DNA from: CAZEVY01 sp964515555
Lineage (GTDB): Bacteria; Acidobacteriota; Terriglobia; Bryobacterales; Bryobacteraceae
Reading direction: 5' to 3'
Assembly (NCBI GenBank): GCA_964515555.1
Contig: CAZEVY010000012.1
Span: 24,323 to 88,322, forward strand
DNA: 64,000 bases
Shown here: one piece after another, positions 55,361-63,494 of the stretch
Layout of the letters: each line of letters begins with the position of its first letter
Numbering within the stretch: the first letter of the stretch is position 1
Translations under genes and position numbers: made by a program
The notes under the pieces: model-generated
Databases searched by the model: none
What the model was told of the DNA's origin: nothing
Seen by the model: the letters and a program-made list of their open reading frames with translations, nothing else

Positions 55361-55909
55361 ATGGCGGCGACCACCGGGCTCACGATCGAGGACTTCGAGA
55401 ACCTGCCGGACGCTCTGGCTGTCAACCACGAGCTCGTCGACGGAAAGTTGGTGGACGTGTCTGGCAACGTGCTCGAACACATTCTTCTGAGGGACTACCT
55501 GACTAGTCTCGTGGGAGATTTCGCGCGGAAAGACAGGCTCGGGGTGGCGCTCTCCGAGATGGAGTACAAATTCGGCGAGAACGCCCATGGCCCCGACGTC
55601 AGTTTCGTCCGCGAACACCGGAAGCATCTTCTCGAGCGCGGCAGGCGGGTCCAGCTCCTTGTGCCCGACCTGGCGATCGAAGTCGCCAGCCCGAACGATC
55701 GTTATCCGGCGCTGAGGGCGAAGCTCCAGCGTTACCTGGAGTTCGGAACTGAAGAGGCCTGACTGATGCTGATCGTCGCTCGCGAGGTCTACGTTTACCG
55801 CACGGACAGCGCCCGCGTCCTTCGCGAGAACGACATCCTCGAGACGCCCCTGCTTCCGGGCTTTTCGATCCGCGTCGCCGACCTCTTCGACCGCGCCATC
55901 GACTTCTGA
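55361..55909 (+). pseudogene. Uma2/DUF820 family nuclease-fold gene with in-frame TGA
   Basis: The frame reads 133 residues, then TGA at 55760-55762, then continues in the same frame for 48 more codons with clear family sequence (AREVYVYRTDSARVL, ETPLLPGFSIRVADLFDRAI). Relatives have Trp at the stop position (EE-x-W-L), so TGG to TGA is the simplest change. The PD-(D/E)xK-type residues lie before the stop (HGPDVSFV, LAIEVASPND, KLQRYLEFG), so a shortened protein might keep the active site. Uma2 proteins are abundant in Cyanobacteria and Acidobacteriota and of unsettled function. It ends 2 nt from the convergent SDR gene. A sequencing error is possible. Confidence 0.75.
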
Positions 55910-55911
55910 CA

Positions 55912-56679
55912 CTACTTCGGCGCCATCCGCAGCGCCGCGTCCAGCCGGATCACTTCCCCGTTCAGATACGAATTCTCGATAATGAACTGCGCCATTCGCG
56001 CGTAATCCTCCGGCTGTCCCAGCCGCTGCGGGAACGGAACGCTCGCCGCCAGCGCGCCGCGCACCTCGTCGGGGAGCTTACCGAGCAGCGGCGTGTCGAA
56101 GATTCCCGGCGCGATGGTCGCCACGCGAATCCCGTGACGCGCCAGGTCGCGCGCCAGCGGCAGCGTCATTCCCACGATCCCGCCCTTCGACGCCGAGTAC
56201 GCCGTCTGCCCGATCTGCCCGTCGAAGGCCGCGATCGACGCCGTGTTCACCACCACGCCGCGTTCCCCGTCCTCGCCCGGTTCGTTCCCCGCCATCGCCG
56301 CCGCCGCCAGCCGCGTCACGTTGAATGTGCCGATCAGGTTCACGCGCACGATGCGCTCGAACCACTCCAGCTCCACCGGCCCCTCCTTGCCGATCACCCG
56401 CCGCGCGCCGCCGATCCCGGCGCAATTCACCGCCACGTCGATCCGTCCGAATCGCGCGCGCGCCGCGCCGATCGCCGCCTCCACCTGCGCCGCGTCGCTC
56501 ACGTCGGCCGCCGCCGCCAGCGCCCGGTCGCCAAGTGAAGCGGCGAACCGGCGCGCGAGCGCCTCATTCACGTCGAGAATCAGCGCGCGGCCGCCGGCCT
56601 CGACGAACATCCGCGCCGTCGCCGCGCCCAGTCCCGACGCGCCTCCGGTGATCACCGCGACTTTGCCTTCGATATTCAC
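55912..56679 (-). CDS. short-chain dehydrogenase, HSD10-like
   Basis: A 255-residue SDR. NAD binding: VITGGASGLGAATA near 10. Active site: Ser in NTASIAAFDG near 150, Tyr-x-x-x-Lys in AYSASKGG near 163-167. ADVSDAAQVEAAI and PGIFDTPLLGKLP match the HSD10 / type II 3-hydroxyacyl-CoA dehydrogenase subgroup, used in fatty and branched-chain acyl-CoA oxidation. The start is GTG at 56679, overlapping the CoA-transferase stop (GTGA). Together the pair suggests activation of an acid as a CoA ester and oxidation of its hydroxyacyl form. Confidence 0.88.
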   Translation of the reverse strand: MNIEGKVAVITGGASGLGAATARMFVEAGGRALILDVNEALARRFAASLGDRALAAAADVSDAAQVEAAIGAARARFGRIDVAVNCAGIGGARRVIGKEGPVELEWFERIVRVNLIGTFNVTRLAAAAMAGNEPGEDGERGVVVNTASIAAFDGQIGQTAYSASKGGIVGMTLPLARDLARHGIRVATIAPGIFDTPLLGKLPDEVRGALAASVPFPQRLGQPEDYARMAQFIIENSYLNGEVIRLDAALRMAPK

Positions 56680-57881
56680 GCTTGCGCCGCTCCCTTCGCG
56701 ATCAATTCGTCGATGCGCGCCTCGGTGTAACCCGCTTGCGCCAGTACTTCCCGCGTGTGCTGGCCGATCGCGGGCGCCGCGGTCACCGGCGTCTTCTCCG
56801 ATCCCTCGACCCGAATGGGAGAATCGAGCGCGCGAATCGCCGCCCCCTCCACCTCGCGGAACATCCCCTCCGCGATCATCTGCGGGTCGTCCACCAGTTC
56901 CTCCGCCGACGGCGCCGGGCTCCAGGTGATCTCCCGAGCCGCGAAGATGCGCGACCACTCGGCCATCGTCTTCTGCCCGAACACCTCGTCGAGCAGCACG
57001 ACCAGTTCCGCCGAGTTCTCGCGGCGAAGCGCCGGCGTCGCAAAGCGCGGGTGGCCGATCCAGTCCTCGCGCCCGACGGCGCCGCAGAGCCGGCCCCAGT
57101 CCTTGTTCGGCTCGATCAGGCAAAAAAGAAACCGCTTACCGTCCCCCGATACATAATGGTTAACGAGTGGATTCAACGGCTTACGTCGTGTTCGTTCCAC
57201 GTGGAACATCGCGCCGCTGAGCGCCGCCTGGATCAGACAGCCGTTCGACCAGGCGCCGCACCCCATCAAAGTGGTCGACACTTTCGATCCCAGGCCGGTG
57301 CGTTCGCGCCGAAACAGCGCCATCATGATGCCGGCGAACAGGGTCATCGCCGTCGGATGATCGCCGAAACCGGGCGTCGAGAGCGCCGGCTCGACATCGG
57401 TGTCCCGGATGTGATGCATCAGCCCGCTGCGCGCCCAATAGCCGGTCATGTCGAAGCCGGGCAGTTCAGCATCGGGTCCAGTCTCGCCGTATCCGGTGAC
57501 CGATGCGTAGATGAGCCGCTCGTTGACGGCGCGCAGGTCGTCGTAGGCCAGCCGGAACTTCGCGATCTGATGCGGCTGGAAGTTCGTGATGAACACGTCG
57601 GCGGAAGCGGCCAGTTTCATCAACACGCCGCGCCCTTCCTCGTCGGCGAGGTTGAGGGCGACGCTTTTCTTGTTGCGCGAATCGAGCATCCAGCAATAGT
57701 TATGTTCCGACACCGGCATCCCGGTGACCTGCACCAGATAACGGTACGGGTCGCCGTGCGGCGGCCGCTCGATCTTGACGACCTCGGCGCCGAAGTCGGC
57801 CATGACGGTCGCGGCGCCGGGCGCGGCGATGTAGGTGGCCGCGTCGATGACGCGAATCCCGGAAAGGATGCCCTCGGCCAT
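56676..57881 (-). CDS. class III CoA-transferase (CaiB/BaiF family)
   Basis: A 401-residue family III CoA-transferase. RVIDAATYIAAPGAATVMAD opens the fold, VVKIERPPHGDPYR and DSRNKKSVALNLADEEG follow, and YASVTGYGETGPDAELPGFD holds the conserved region near 130-150. The catalytic Asp is expected near residue 170 but the exact residue is not assigned here. It swaps CoA between carboxylic acids. First gene of a two-gene operon with the HSD10-like SDR. The start is supported by TATACT 6 nt upstream, part of a 17-bp divergent promoter shared with the amidohydrolase gene. Confidence 0.88.
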   Translation of the reverse strand: MAEGILSGIRVIDAATYIAAPGAATVMADFGAEVVKIERPPHGDPYRYLVQVTGMPVSEHNYCWMLDSRNKKSVALNLADEEGRGVLMKLAASADVFITNFQPHQIAKFRLAYDDLRAVNERLIYASVTGYGETGPDAELPGFDMTGYWARSGLMHHIRDTDVEPALSTPGFGDHPTAMTLFAGIMMALFRRERTGLGSKVSTTLMGCGAWSNGCLIQAALSGAMFHVERTRRKPLNPLVNHYVSGDGKRFLFCLIEPNKDWGRLCGAVGREDWIGHPRFATPALRRENSAELVVLLDEVFGQKTMAEWSRIFAAREITWSPAPSAEELVDDPQMIAEGMFREVEGAAIRALDSPIRVEGSEKTPVTAAPAIGQHTREVLAQAGYTEARIDELIAKGAAQA

Positions 57882-57898
57882 TGCGTTAGTATACGAGC
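57882..57898. promoter_or_regulatory. 17-bp bidirectional promoter with overlapping -10 hexamers
   Basis: The whole gap between divergent ATGs is 17 bp. Plus strand: TAGTAT (57887-57892) ends 6 nt before the ATG at 57899. Minus strand: TATACT (57893-57888) ends 6 nt before the ATG at 57881. Neither start has a Shine-Dalgarno. The layout is nearly identical to that at 19078-19095. Confidence 0.65.
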
Positions 57899-59716
57899 AT
57901 GTTTCTCCGCGCCGCGCTCGCGGCCTTTTCGATTGCCTGCGGATCGGCGCAGGTGATTGCGATCACGGGCGCGACAGTGGTCGACGGCACGGGAGCGCCC
58001 GCGCGAGCGGCCACCGTCATCCTTCGCGGCGACCGCATCGAATCGGTCGGCGGCGAGATCCCGGCGGGCGCGCGCGTCATTCGCGCCGCCGGACACACGC
58101 TGATCCCCGGGCTGTTCGACTTGCACACGCACCTTCCCTATTCGGCGGCCGCCGAGGCGCCCAACGACTGGGGCAAGAACCTGAAGGCGTACCTCCTCGC
58201 CGGCGTCACCAGCGTGGTCGATTTCGGAACGTACCCCGAGACTTTCGAGCCGATGCGGCGGTTGGTGCGCGACGGCGCAGTGCCCGGTCCGCGCATTCAT
58301 CTCGCCGCGCGACTCACGACTCCCGGCGGCCATGGCGCCGAGGGCGGCCGCGGCGATTTCTTCTCGCTCGAAGTGACGACCCCGCGCGAGGCGCGCGCCG
58401 CGGTCCGCCGCGTGCTCGCCTACAAGCCGGACGCCATCAAGGTCTTCACCGACGGCTGGCGCTACGGCGCCGCGCCGGACATGACGAGCATGGAAGAGGA
58501 AACGCTGGCGGCCATCGTCGAGGAGGCGCACCGTGCGGGCGTCGAGGTACTGACGCACACCGTTACGCTCGCGAAGGCGAAGGTCGCCGCGCGCGCCGGA
58601 GTCGACGTGATCGCGCATGGCATCGGCGACGCCGCCGCCGACGAGGAACTGGTCAATCTCATGAAGCAGCGGCGCACCACTTACGCGCCTACCATGGCCG
58701 TCTACGAGCCCGCCGACCGGCGCGCGAGGCCTCCGCTGCTGGCGACGTTGCTCGATCCCTCGGCGCGCGGTGTGCTGCAAAGGCCGCGTCCGCCACGCCC
58801 GCCCGCCGACGATCCGCGCGCGCGCCGATGGCGTTTCCTGCTGGGTAACGTCGCCGCGCTGCGTCAGGGCGGCGTGGCCATCGGCACGGGCACCGACGCC
58901 GGAGTCACGGGAACCTTCCACGGATTCTCGACGCTGCGCGAGATGCAACTGCTGGTCGAGGGCGGTCTCACGCCGCTCGAGGCGATCGCGGCGGCGACCT
59001 CGGCCTCCGCGCGCGCGATTCGCGTCGACTCCGAGCGCGGCTCGATCGCGGAGGGCAAGCTCGCGGATCTCGTGCTCGTCGAAGGCGCGCCGCACCAAAA
59101 CATCGCCGACATCATGAACGTCCGCCGCGTCTTCCTCGGCGGCCGCGAGCTGGATCGAGACGCGCTGGCCGCGGCGATCGCGGCACGCGATCTGACGCCG
59201 ATTCCGGCGCGCAAGGTGGCGGCGCTGGTCGACGACATGGAGGGCGAGCGTACGAAGCTCGACACGCTGCGCGTCAACTCGACTGACTCGGGGCACGACA
59301 AGTCGAAGATGACGTTCGGCCGCACGCTGCGGTCGGCGGGCAATCACGCGCTCTCGATCCAGGCGTACATGAGCGAGAAGCCGCGGCCGTTCGCGTCGGT
59401 GAATTTTCCGTTGACGCCGGGCGGCGTCGAGCCCGCCGACCTCTCACCGTATCGCGGCGTCGTGTTCGAGGCGCGAGGAGAGGGCGAGTACGCGATGCGG
59501 ATCGCGGGACGCTCGTCGCGCGACGCGCACGGGGCGTCGTTCGCGGCAGGTGCGGCGTGGGGGGAGGTGCGCATCGCGTTCGCGTCGCTAAAGCCCGACG
59601 CACCGCGCTCCGCCGAGACGTTCGACGCGCGCGCGGCGACGGTGCTGAGCTTCGTCCTCGCGCGGCCGCCGGGCTCGTTCGTTTGGCTGGAGATCGACAA
59701 CATCCGGTTTTATTGA
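57899..59716 (+). CDS. exported amidohydrolase with C-terminal CIA30-like domain
   Basis: A 605-residue exported enzyme. The leader ends near CGSA|QVIAI. The amidohydrolase barrel (about 20-425) is of the imidazolonepropionase/prolidase-like type: metal site [11 protein letters not shown] near 75-82, AIKVFTDG near 180, [11 protein letters not shown] near 235 and TGTDAGVTG near 335. The last about 165 residues (from [14 protein letters not shown] to LEIDNIRFY) look like a CIA30-type beta-sandwich, a possible carbohydrate- or ligand-binding module. First gene of an operon with a mutarotase-like protein and an aminotransferase. The substrate is unknown; cyclic amides or dipeptides are likely for this group. 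Confidence 0.85.
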   Translation: MFLRAALAAFSIACGSAQVIAITGATVVDGTGAPARAATVILRGDRIESVGGEIPAGARVIRAAGHTLIPGLFDLHTHLPYSAAAEAPNDWGKNLKAYLLAGVTSVVDFGTYPETFEPMRRLVRDGAVPGPRIHLAARLTTPGGHGAEGGRGDFFSLEVTTPREARAAVRRVLAYKPDAIKVFTDGWRYGAAPDMTSMEEETLAAIVEEAHRAGVEVLTHTVTLAKAKVAARAGVDVIAHGIGDAAADEELVNLMKQRRTTYAPTMAVYEPADRRARPPLLATLLDPSARGVLQRPRPPRPPADDPRARRWRFLLGNVAALRQGGVAIGTGTDAGVTGTFHGFSTLREMQLLVEGGLTPLEAIAAATSASARAIRVDSERGSIAEGKLADLVLVEGAPHQNIADIMNVRRVFLGGRELDRDALAAAIAARDLTPIPARKVAALVDDMEGERTKLDTLRVNSTDSGHDKSKMTFGRTLRSAGNHALSIQAYMSEKPRPFASVNFPLTPGGVEPADLSPYRGVVFEARGEGEYAMRIAGRSSRDAHGASFAAGAAWGEVRIAFASLKPDAPRSAETFDARAATVLSFVLARPPGSFVWLEIDNIRFY

Positions 59717-59726
59717 GGGACTCGCC

Positions 59727-60863
59727 ATGAGACGACTCGCGCTATTCATCGCGCTGCCGCTGGCGGCGCAGCAGGCGGCTCAGTACGAAGGCCGGCCGGG
59801 ACTGCTGCTCTCGAACGGCAGGCTCGACCTCACGGTGCTGCATCAGGGCGCGACGTTCGCCAGCCTTGTCCTGCGCGACGATGGCGAAAAGATCAACCCG
59901 CTGTGGGAGCCGATCCGCATGGCGCGCGAGGCGGGTTCGACGCAAACGATCGGGCCCGCGCTTGGACATTTTGTTTGCGTCGACGGCTTCGGCGGCGTTT
60001 CGACCGAGGAGCGCGCGGCCGGACTCGAGGGCCACGGCGAGGCGCACCGCCAGAAGTACGAGGTCGTCGCCGCGCAGAAGACCGGCAACCGCATCTTGAT
60101 CGCGCTGCGCGCGACGCTGCCGGTGGTGCAGGAGAGCTTCACGCGCCGCGTGGAGATGACCGATGGGGAAAACGTCGTCGCCGTGTCGAGCGAGATCGAG
60201 AGCCTGCTCGGCTTCGACCGCCCGATGGTGTGGGCCGAGCACGCCACCATCGGCTCGCCGTTCCTGGCGCCCGAAGTCACCGTGGTCGATCTCGGCGCCG
60301 GACGCTGCCAGACGCGTTTCCACGCTCCGCGCCGAGGCGGCGTACCGTATCGACTGCCCGATGCGAAGAACTTCACCTGGCCGCTCGCGCCCACGGTCGA
60401 CGGCGGCACGATCGACCTGCGCGCCGCACCCGCGACGCCGATGCAGGATCACACCACGTGCGCGATGGACCCCAACCGCAAGCACGCTTGGGTCACGGCG
60501 CTCCATCTCGAGAAGCGCCTGCTGATCGGCTACCTCTGGAGCCGCGAGGAGTTTCCGTGGCTCCAGAACTGGCTGCACTATCCGCCTAACGGCAAGATGG
60601 CGCGCGGCCTCGAATTCTCGACGCAGCCCTACGACGTCCCGCGGCGGCAGGCGGTCTCACTCGGCACGATGTTCGACGCGCCGACCTATCGATGGCTCCC
60701 GGCGAAGTCGAAGGCCGCGTCGAAGTTCCTGATGTTCTACGCGCGCGCGCCCGAGGGAATGCGCAAGGTCGACGAGGTTACGCTGGATGCGGGGGCGATC
60801 ACCGTCGCCGACCGGGGTGCGGGTAGGAAGCTGACGCTGGCCACGAGCCACACGCTTCCATGA
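59727..60863 (+). CDS. exported galactose mutarotase-like protein
   Basis: A 378-residue exported protein (leader MRRLALFIALPLAA, then QQAAQYEG). The mature chain has the beta-sandwich pattern of aldose-1-epimerase-like proteins: LLLSNGRLDLTVLHQGATFA near 28, NPLWEPIRM near 55, MTDGENVVAVSSEIESLLGF near 145, and MVWAEHATIGSPFLAPEV near 172. Catalytic His and Glu of true mutarotases could not be assigned with confidence. A GAGG lies 8-9 nt before the ATG. It lies 10 nt after the amidohydrolase gene and overlaps the next gene by 4 nt. Confidence 0.75.
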   Translation: MRRLALFIALPLAAQQAAQYEGRPGLLLSNGRLDLTVLHQGATFASLVLRDDGEKINPLWEPIRMAREAGSTQTIGPALGHFVCVDGFGGVSTEERAAGLEGHGEAHRQKYEVVAAQKTGNRILIALRATLPVVQESFTRRVEMTDGENVVAVSSEIESLLGFDRPMVWAEHATIGSPFLAPEVTVVDLGAGRCQTRFHAPRRGGVPYRLPDAKNFTWPLAPTVDGGTIDLRAAPATPMQDHTTCAMDPNRKHAWVTALHLEKRLLIGYLWSREEFPWLQNWLHYPPNGKMARGLEFSTQPYDVPRRQAVSLGTMFDAPTYRWLPAKSKAASKFLMFYARAPEGMRKVDEVTLDAGAITVADRGAGRKLTLATSHTLP

Positions 60864-62143
60864 GCGCCGACATCTGGCCCGAGTCGCGCCGCCTGCTGGA
60901 ACGCGCGCAGCAGTCGCTCGCCGGTGGCGTCAGCTCTCCGTTTCGCGCGCGCGCGCCGGTGCCGCTTTACTTCCGCGAAGGGCGCGGCTCCAAGCTACAG
61001 GACGCCGACGGGCGCTGGTACATCGACTACACGCTGGCATGGGGGCCGAACATTCTCGGCTACCGCCACCCGCGCGTCGTAGACGCCGTGCGATGCGCGG
61101 CCGAGGGCGTCCACACCTACGGCGCGCAGCACGAGCTCGAAATCGAAGTCGCGGAGAGAATTCAGAAGCTGGTCCCGTGCGCCGAGCGCGTGATGTTCGC
61201 GCTGGCGGGAACGGAGGCGGTGCAACTCGCCTGGCGCCTCGCTCGCGCCGCGACGGGCCGGGAGAAGATTCTCAAGTTCGAGGGACATTACCACGGCTGG
61301 TCGGATGGTGTGCTGGTCAGCTACAAGCCGAGGCGCGAAGAACTGGGGCGGCCCGTTCTGCAATCGAGCGGGCAGGCGTCGAACACGCTGGAGAACGTCG
61401 CCGTCGCCGAATGGAACTCGCTCGATGCCGTCGAGCGCGCGCTGGCGTCCGGCGGCATCGCCGCGGTGGTCATGGAGCCGGTACTGTGCAACAGCGGATG
61501 TCTCATGCCCAAGGCGGGGTACCTGGATGGCGTTGCGGAACTTTGCCGGCGTCACGGTGCGCTGCTGATCTTCGACGAGGTCATCACCGGATTTCGAATC
61601 GCGCTGGGCGGGGCGCAGTCGCACTTCGGAGTGACGCCGGACCTGGCGACGTTCGGCAAGGCCGTGGCCGGAGGCATGCCGCTGAGCGTCGTCGCCGGGC
61701 GGCGCGAGATTCTGGAGCTGATGTACACGGGCGGCGTGGCGTTCGGAGGCAGCTTCAACGGGAATCCTCCGGCGATGGCGGCGGCGCGGGCGACGCTCGA
61801 TACGCTGGCCGAGGGCGACGGCGCCGCGCTGCGGCTGGCGAATCGCATCGGCGCGATGGTGATGGAGGGCGTGCGCGAGGCGGCCAGGCGGCGCGGGGCC
61901 GCGCTCGTGGCGACGGGATTCGGCGCGGCGTTCGCCGTGCATTTCACCGCGCGCGAGCGGCTGCGGAGCTACACGGACACGCTGGACGACGATCGCGTCC
62001 GGCTGCGCGAGCTGGTGGTCGCGCTGCTCGCGGAGGGCGTCCACATTCTTCCCGACGGCCGGCTATACACCTCAGCGGTGCACACCGAGGACGACGCCAC
62101 GCGCACGGTGGAAGCGTTCGACCGCGCCCTCACGGCCGTGTGA
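60860..62143 (+). CDS. class III aminotransferase, glutamate-1-semialdehyde aminomutase-like
   Basis: A 427-residue fold-type I PLP enzyme. LAGGVSSPFRARAPVPLYF starts the chain, FALAGTEAVQLAWRLARAAT binds PLP phosphate near 115, FEGHYHGWSDGV stacks the ring near 143, IFDEVITGFR holds the PLP Asp near 237, and Lys267 in TFGKAVAGGMP is the Schiff-base lysine. It resembles HemL but HYHGWSDG and the lack of haem genes nearby suggest one of the HemL-like paralogues used in other amine metabolism. ATG overlaps the previous stop (ATGA). The downstream 123 bp hold no convincing gene. Confidence 0.8.
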   Translation: MSADIWPESRRLLERAQQSLAGGVSSPFRARAPVPLYFREGRGSKLQDADGRWYIDYTLAWGPNILGYRHPRVVDAVRCAAEGVHTYGAQHELEIEVAERIQKLVPCAERVMFALAGTEAVQLAWRLARAATGREKILKFEGHYHGWSDGVLVSYKPRREELGRPVLQSSGQASNTLENVAVAEWNSLDAVERALASGGIAAVVMEPVLCNSGCLMPKAGYLDGVAELCRRHGALLIFDEVITGFRIALGGAQSHFGVTPDLATFGKAVAGGMPLSVVAGRREILELMYTGGVAFGGSFNGNPPAMAAARATLDTLAEGDGAALRLANRIGAMVMEGVREAARRRGAALVATGFGAAFAVHFTARERLRSYTDTLDDDRVRLRELVVALLAEGVHILPDGRLYTSAVHTEDDATRTVEAFDRALTAV

Positions 62144-62266
62144 CGACAGAATCGCCGGCGCCGAAGAAGAAGGGCTGAGTACTTGCGTGCGCCATGCGCC
62201 TCCGGCGAAGCGGCCGCACGTCATCGATTCCAGCTAACATTCACGCATGTTCCTGGAGAGACTCGG

Positions 62267-62788
62267 CTACGCGCCCGCGCCCATTGCGCCCTCGTCGGCG
62301 GACGGTCCGTAGAGAGCGGGCACGGCGACATCGTTCAGCCGCAAGTAGACGCCGAGCTGCGCGCGATGGTGAATCATGTGGTTCATGACCATGCCGCGCA
62401 ACACGGCGATGCGAGGCATCCTGAACATGACCTTTGCAGTCATGAGCAGCGTCCAGTTGGCGAGCAGGCGCTCGTCGGTGGCGGCGGCGAGCAGCGCCCG
62501 CGCCGCGGCGAGACTCCTGTCGAAGTGCTCCAGGATGGCGGCGCGCGAGGTGAGCAGCTCCATCTTGTATGGCGGCGCGCCCGGCGGCTGAATGTCGAGC
62601 TCGTCGACCTCGATGGTCATCTTGGCCCACATGGGAAGCTGGCTCAGGTGGGTCGCCACGGCGCCGATGGAGAAGGACTTGGGATGCGCCTTCCAGTCGA
62701 GCTTATCGTCGGGGATGCGCTCGAGGGTCTTGCGGGTGTTCGCCATTTCCTGGTCGAATTCGGGGAGAAGGGATTGACCGATGCTCAT
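62267..62788 (-). CDS. DinB family protein
   Basis: A 173-residue four-helix protein of the DinB/YfiT superfamily. The likely metal-binding His residues are in AVATHLSQLPMW near 47 and in MVMNHMIHHRAQLGVYLR near 130-140. Such proteins include metal-dependent thiol-S-transferases and many of unknown role. ATG at 62788 is chosen because a TACCAT hexamer ends 6 nt upstream; readings from 62845 add a segment with no similarity. Divergent from the TetR gene. Confidence 0.85.
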   Translation of the reverse strand: MSIGQSLLPEFDQEMANTRKTLERIPDDKLDWKAHPKSFSIGAVATHLSQLPMWAKMTIEVDELDIQPPGAPPYKMELLTSRAAILEHFDRSLAAARALLAAATDERLLANWTLLMTAKVMFRMPRIAVLRGMVMNHMIHHRAQLGVYLRLNDVAVPALYGPSADEGAMGAGA

Positions 62789-62855
62789 GGGACTATGGTA
62801 GCTTTGGGCGGTCGGGTTGCGCAGCCGGTTAGCATGCACTAACATAAGCTAGCAG
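62789..62855. promoter_or_regulatory. divergent DinB/TetR promoter region with 10-bp direct repeats
   Basis: Minus: TACCAT (62800-62795) ends 6 nt before the DinB ATG. Plus: TAAGCT (62845-62850) ends 5 nt before the TetR ATG. Between 62829 and 62854 TTAGCA, CTAACA and CTAGCA recur every 10 bp, overlapping the TetR -10; AGCAT (62831) also pairs with ATGCT (62856-62860). These are good candidate TetR operators. Confidence 0.5.
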
Positions 62856-63494
62856 ATGCTTACTTCCCGCCATTCGTCCCGGCTGCCGGGCGCCGCGCGG
62901 CGCGCCGCCATTCTCGAGACCGCCATACGGCTGTTTGCCGAACGGGGATTCAGCGGGACGACCACGCGCGACCTGGCCGCCGCCGTCGGCGTCACCGAGC
63001 CGGTCCTCTACCGGCATTTTCCGACCAAGAGCGCGCTCTACGAGGCCATCCTCGAATCCAAGACCGCCGAGGGCCGGGAGATGTTCGAGGCGGCCTTGGG
63101 GCCGTACCTGGCGGCCGACGACGACCGGGGTTTCTTCACGCGCCTGGCCGAGCTGATTCAGCGGCGCTTCGCGCGCGACCCGGCGTTCGTGCGGCTGCTG
63201 CTGTTCAGCGCGCTCGAAGGCCACGCGCTGGCCGACCGTTTCTACCGGCGGCAGATGCTGGAGTTCCACACGCTGATCGCCGGATACATCCGGCGGCGCA
63301 TGCGCGCCGGGGCTTTCCGCCGCCTCGACCCGTGGATCGTGGCGCGGTCGTTCATCAACCTGGCGGCGCATCAGGGCCTGCTCAACGAACTGTGGCCGCG
63401 GCACCAGAAGAAGTTCACGCGAAAGGCCTACGTCGAGACCGCCGTGAAGATATGGCTGGAAGGGCTCGCGAGTTCCCAGCGAGGCAAGTCATGA
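62856..63494 (+). CDS. TetR family regulator
   Basis: A 212-residue repressor. The helix-turn-helix is in AILETAIRLFAERGFSGTTT and DLAAAVGVTEPVLYRHFPTK (about 18-60). The C-terminal ligand domain runs to 205. Its stop overlaps the start of an RND-type adaptor gene (ATGA), so it very probably controls that efflux system and itself through the repeats just upstream. The start is supported by TAAGCT 5 nt before the ATG. Confidence 0.9.
   Translation: MLTSRHSSRLPGAARRAAILETAIRLFAERGFSGTTTRDLAAAVGVTEPVLYRHFPTKSALYEAILESKTAEGREMFEAALGPYLAADDDRGFFTRLAELIQRRFARDPAFVRLLLFSALEGHALADRFYRRQMLEFHTLIAGYIRRRMRAGAFRRLDPWIVARSFINLAAHQGLLNELWPRHQKKFTRKAYVETAVKIWLEGLASSQRGKS

Noticed and set aside
55760..55762. 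Selenocysteine at the in-frame TGA of the Uma2 gene
   Set aside because: The aligned family residue is Trp, not Cys, and no SECIS-like hairpin is evident just downstream.
60860..62143. Assignment as the haem-pathway hemL gene
   Set aside because: No other tetrapyrrole genes are nearby and the ring-stacking region differs from classical HemL, so a paralogue is at least as likely.
62140..62178. A 12-codon reading frame (VTTESPAPKKKG) overlapping the aminotransferase stop as GTGA
   Set aside because: Too short to support; it may be a remnant of a deleted downstream gene, but nothing else in the region confirms this.
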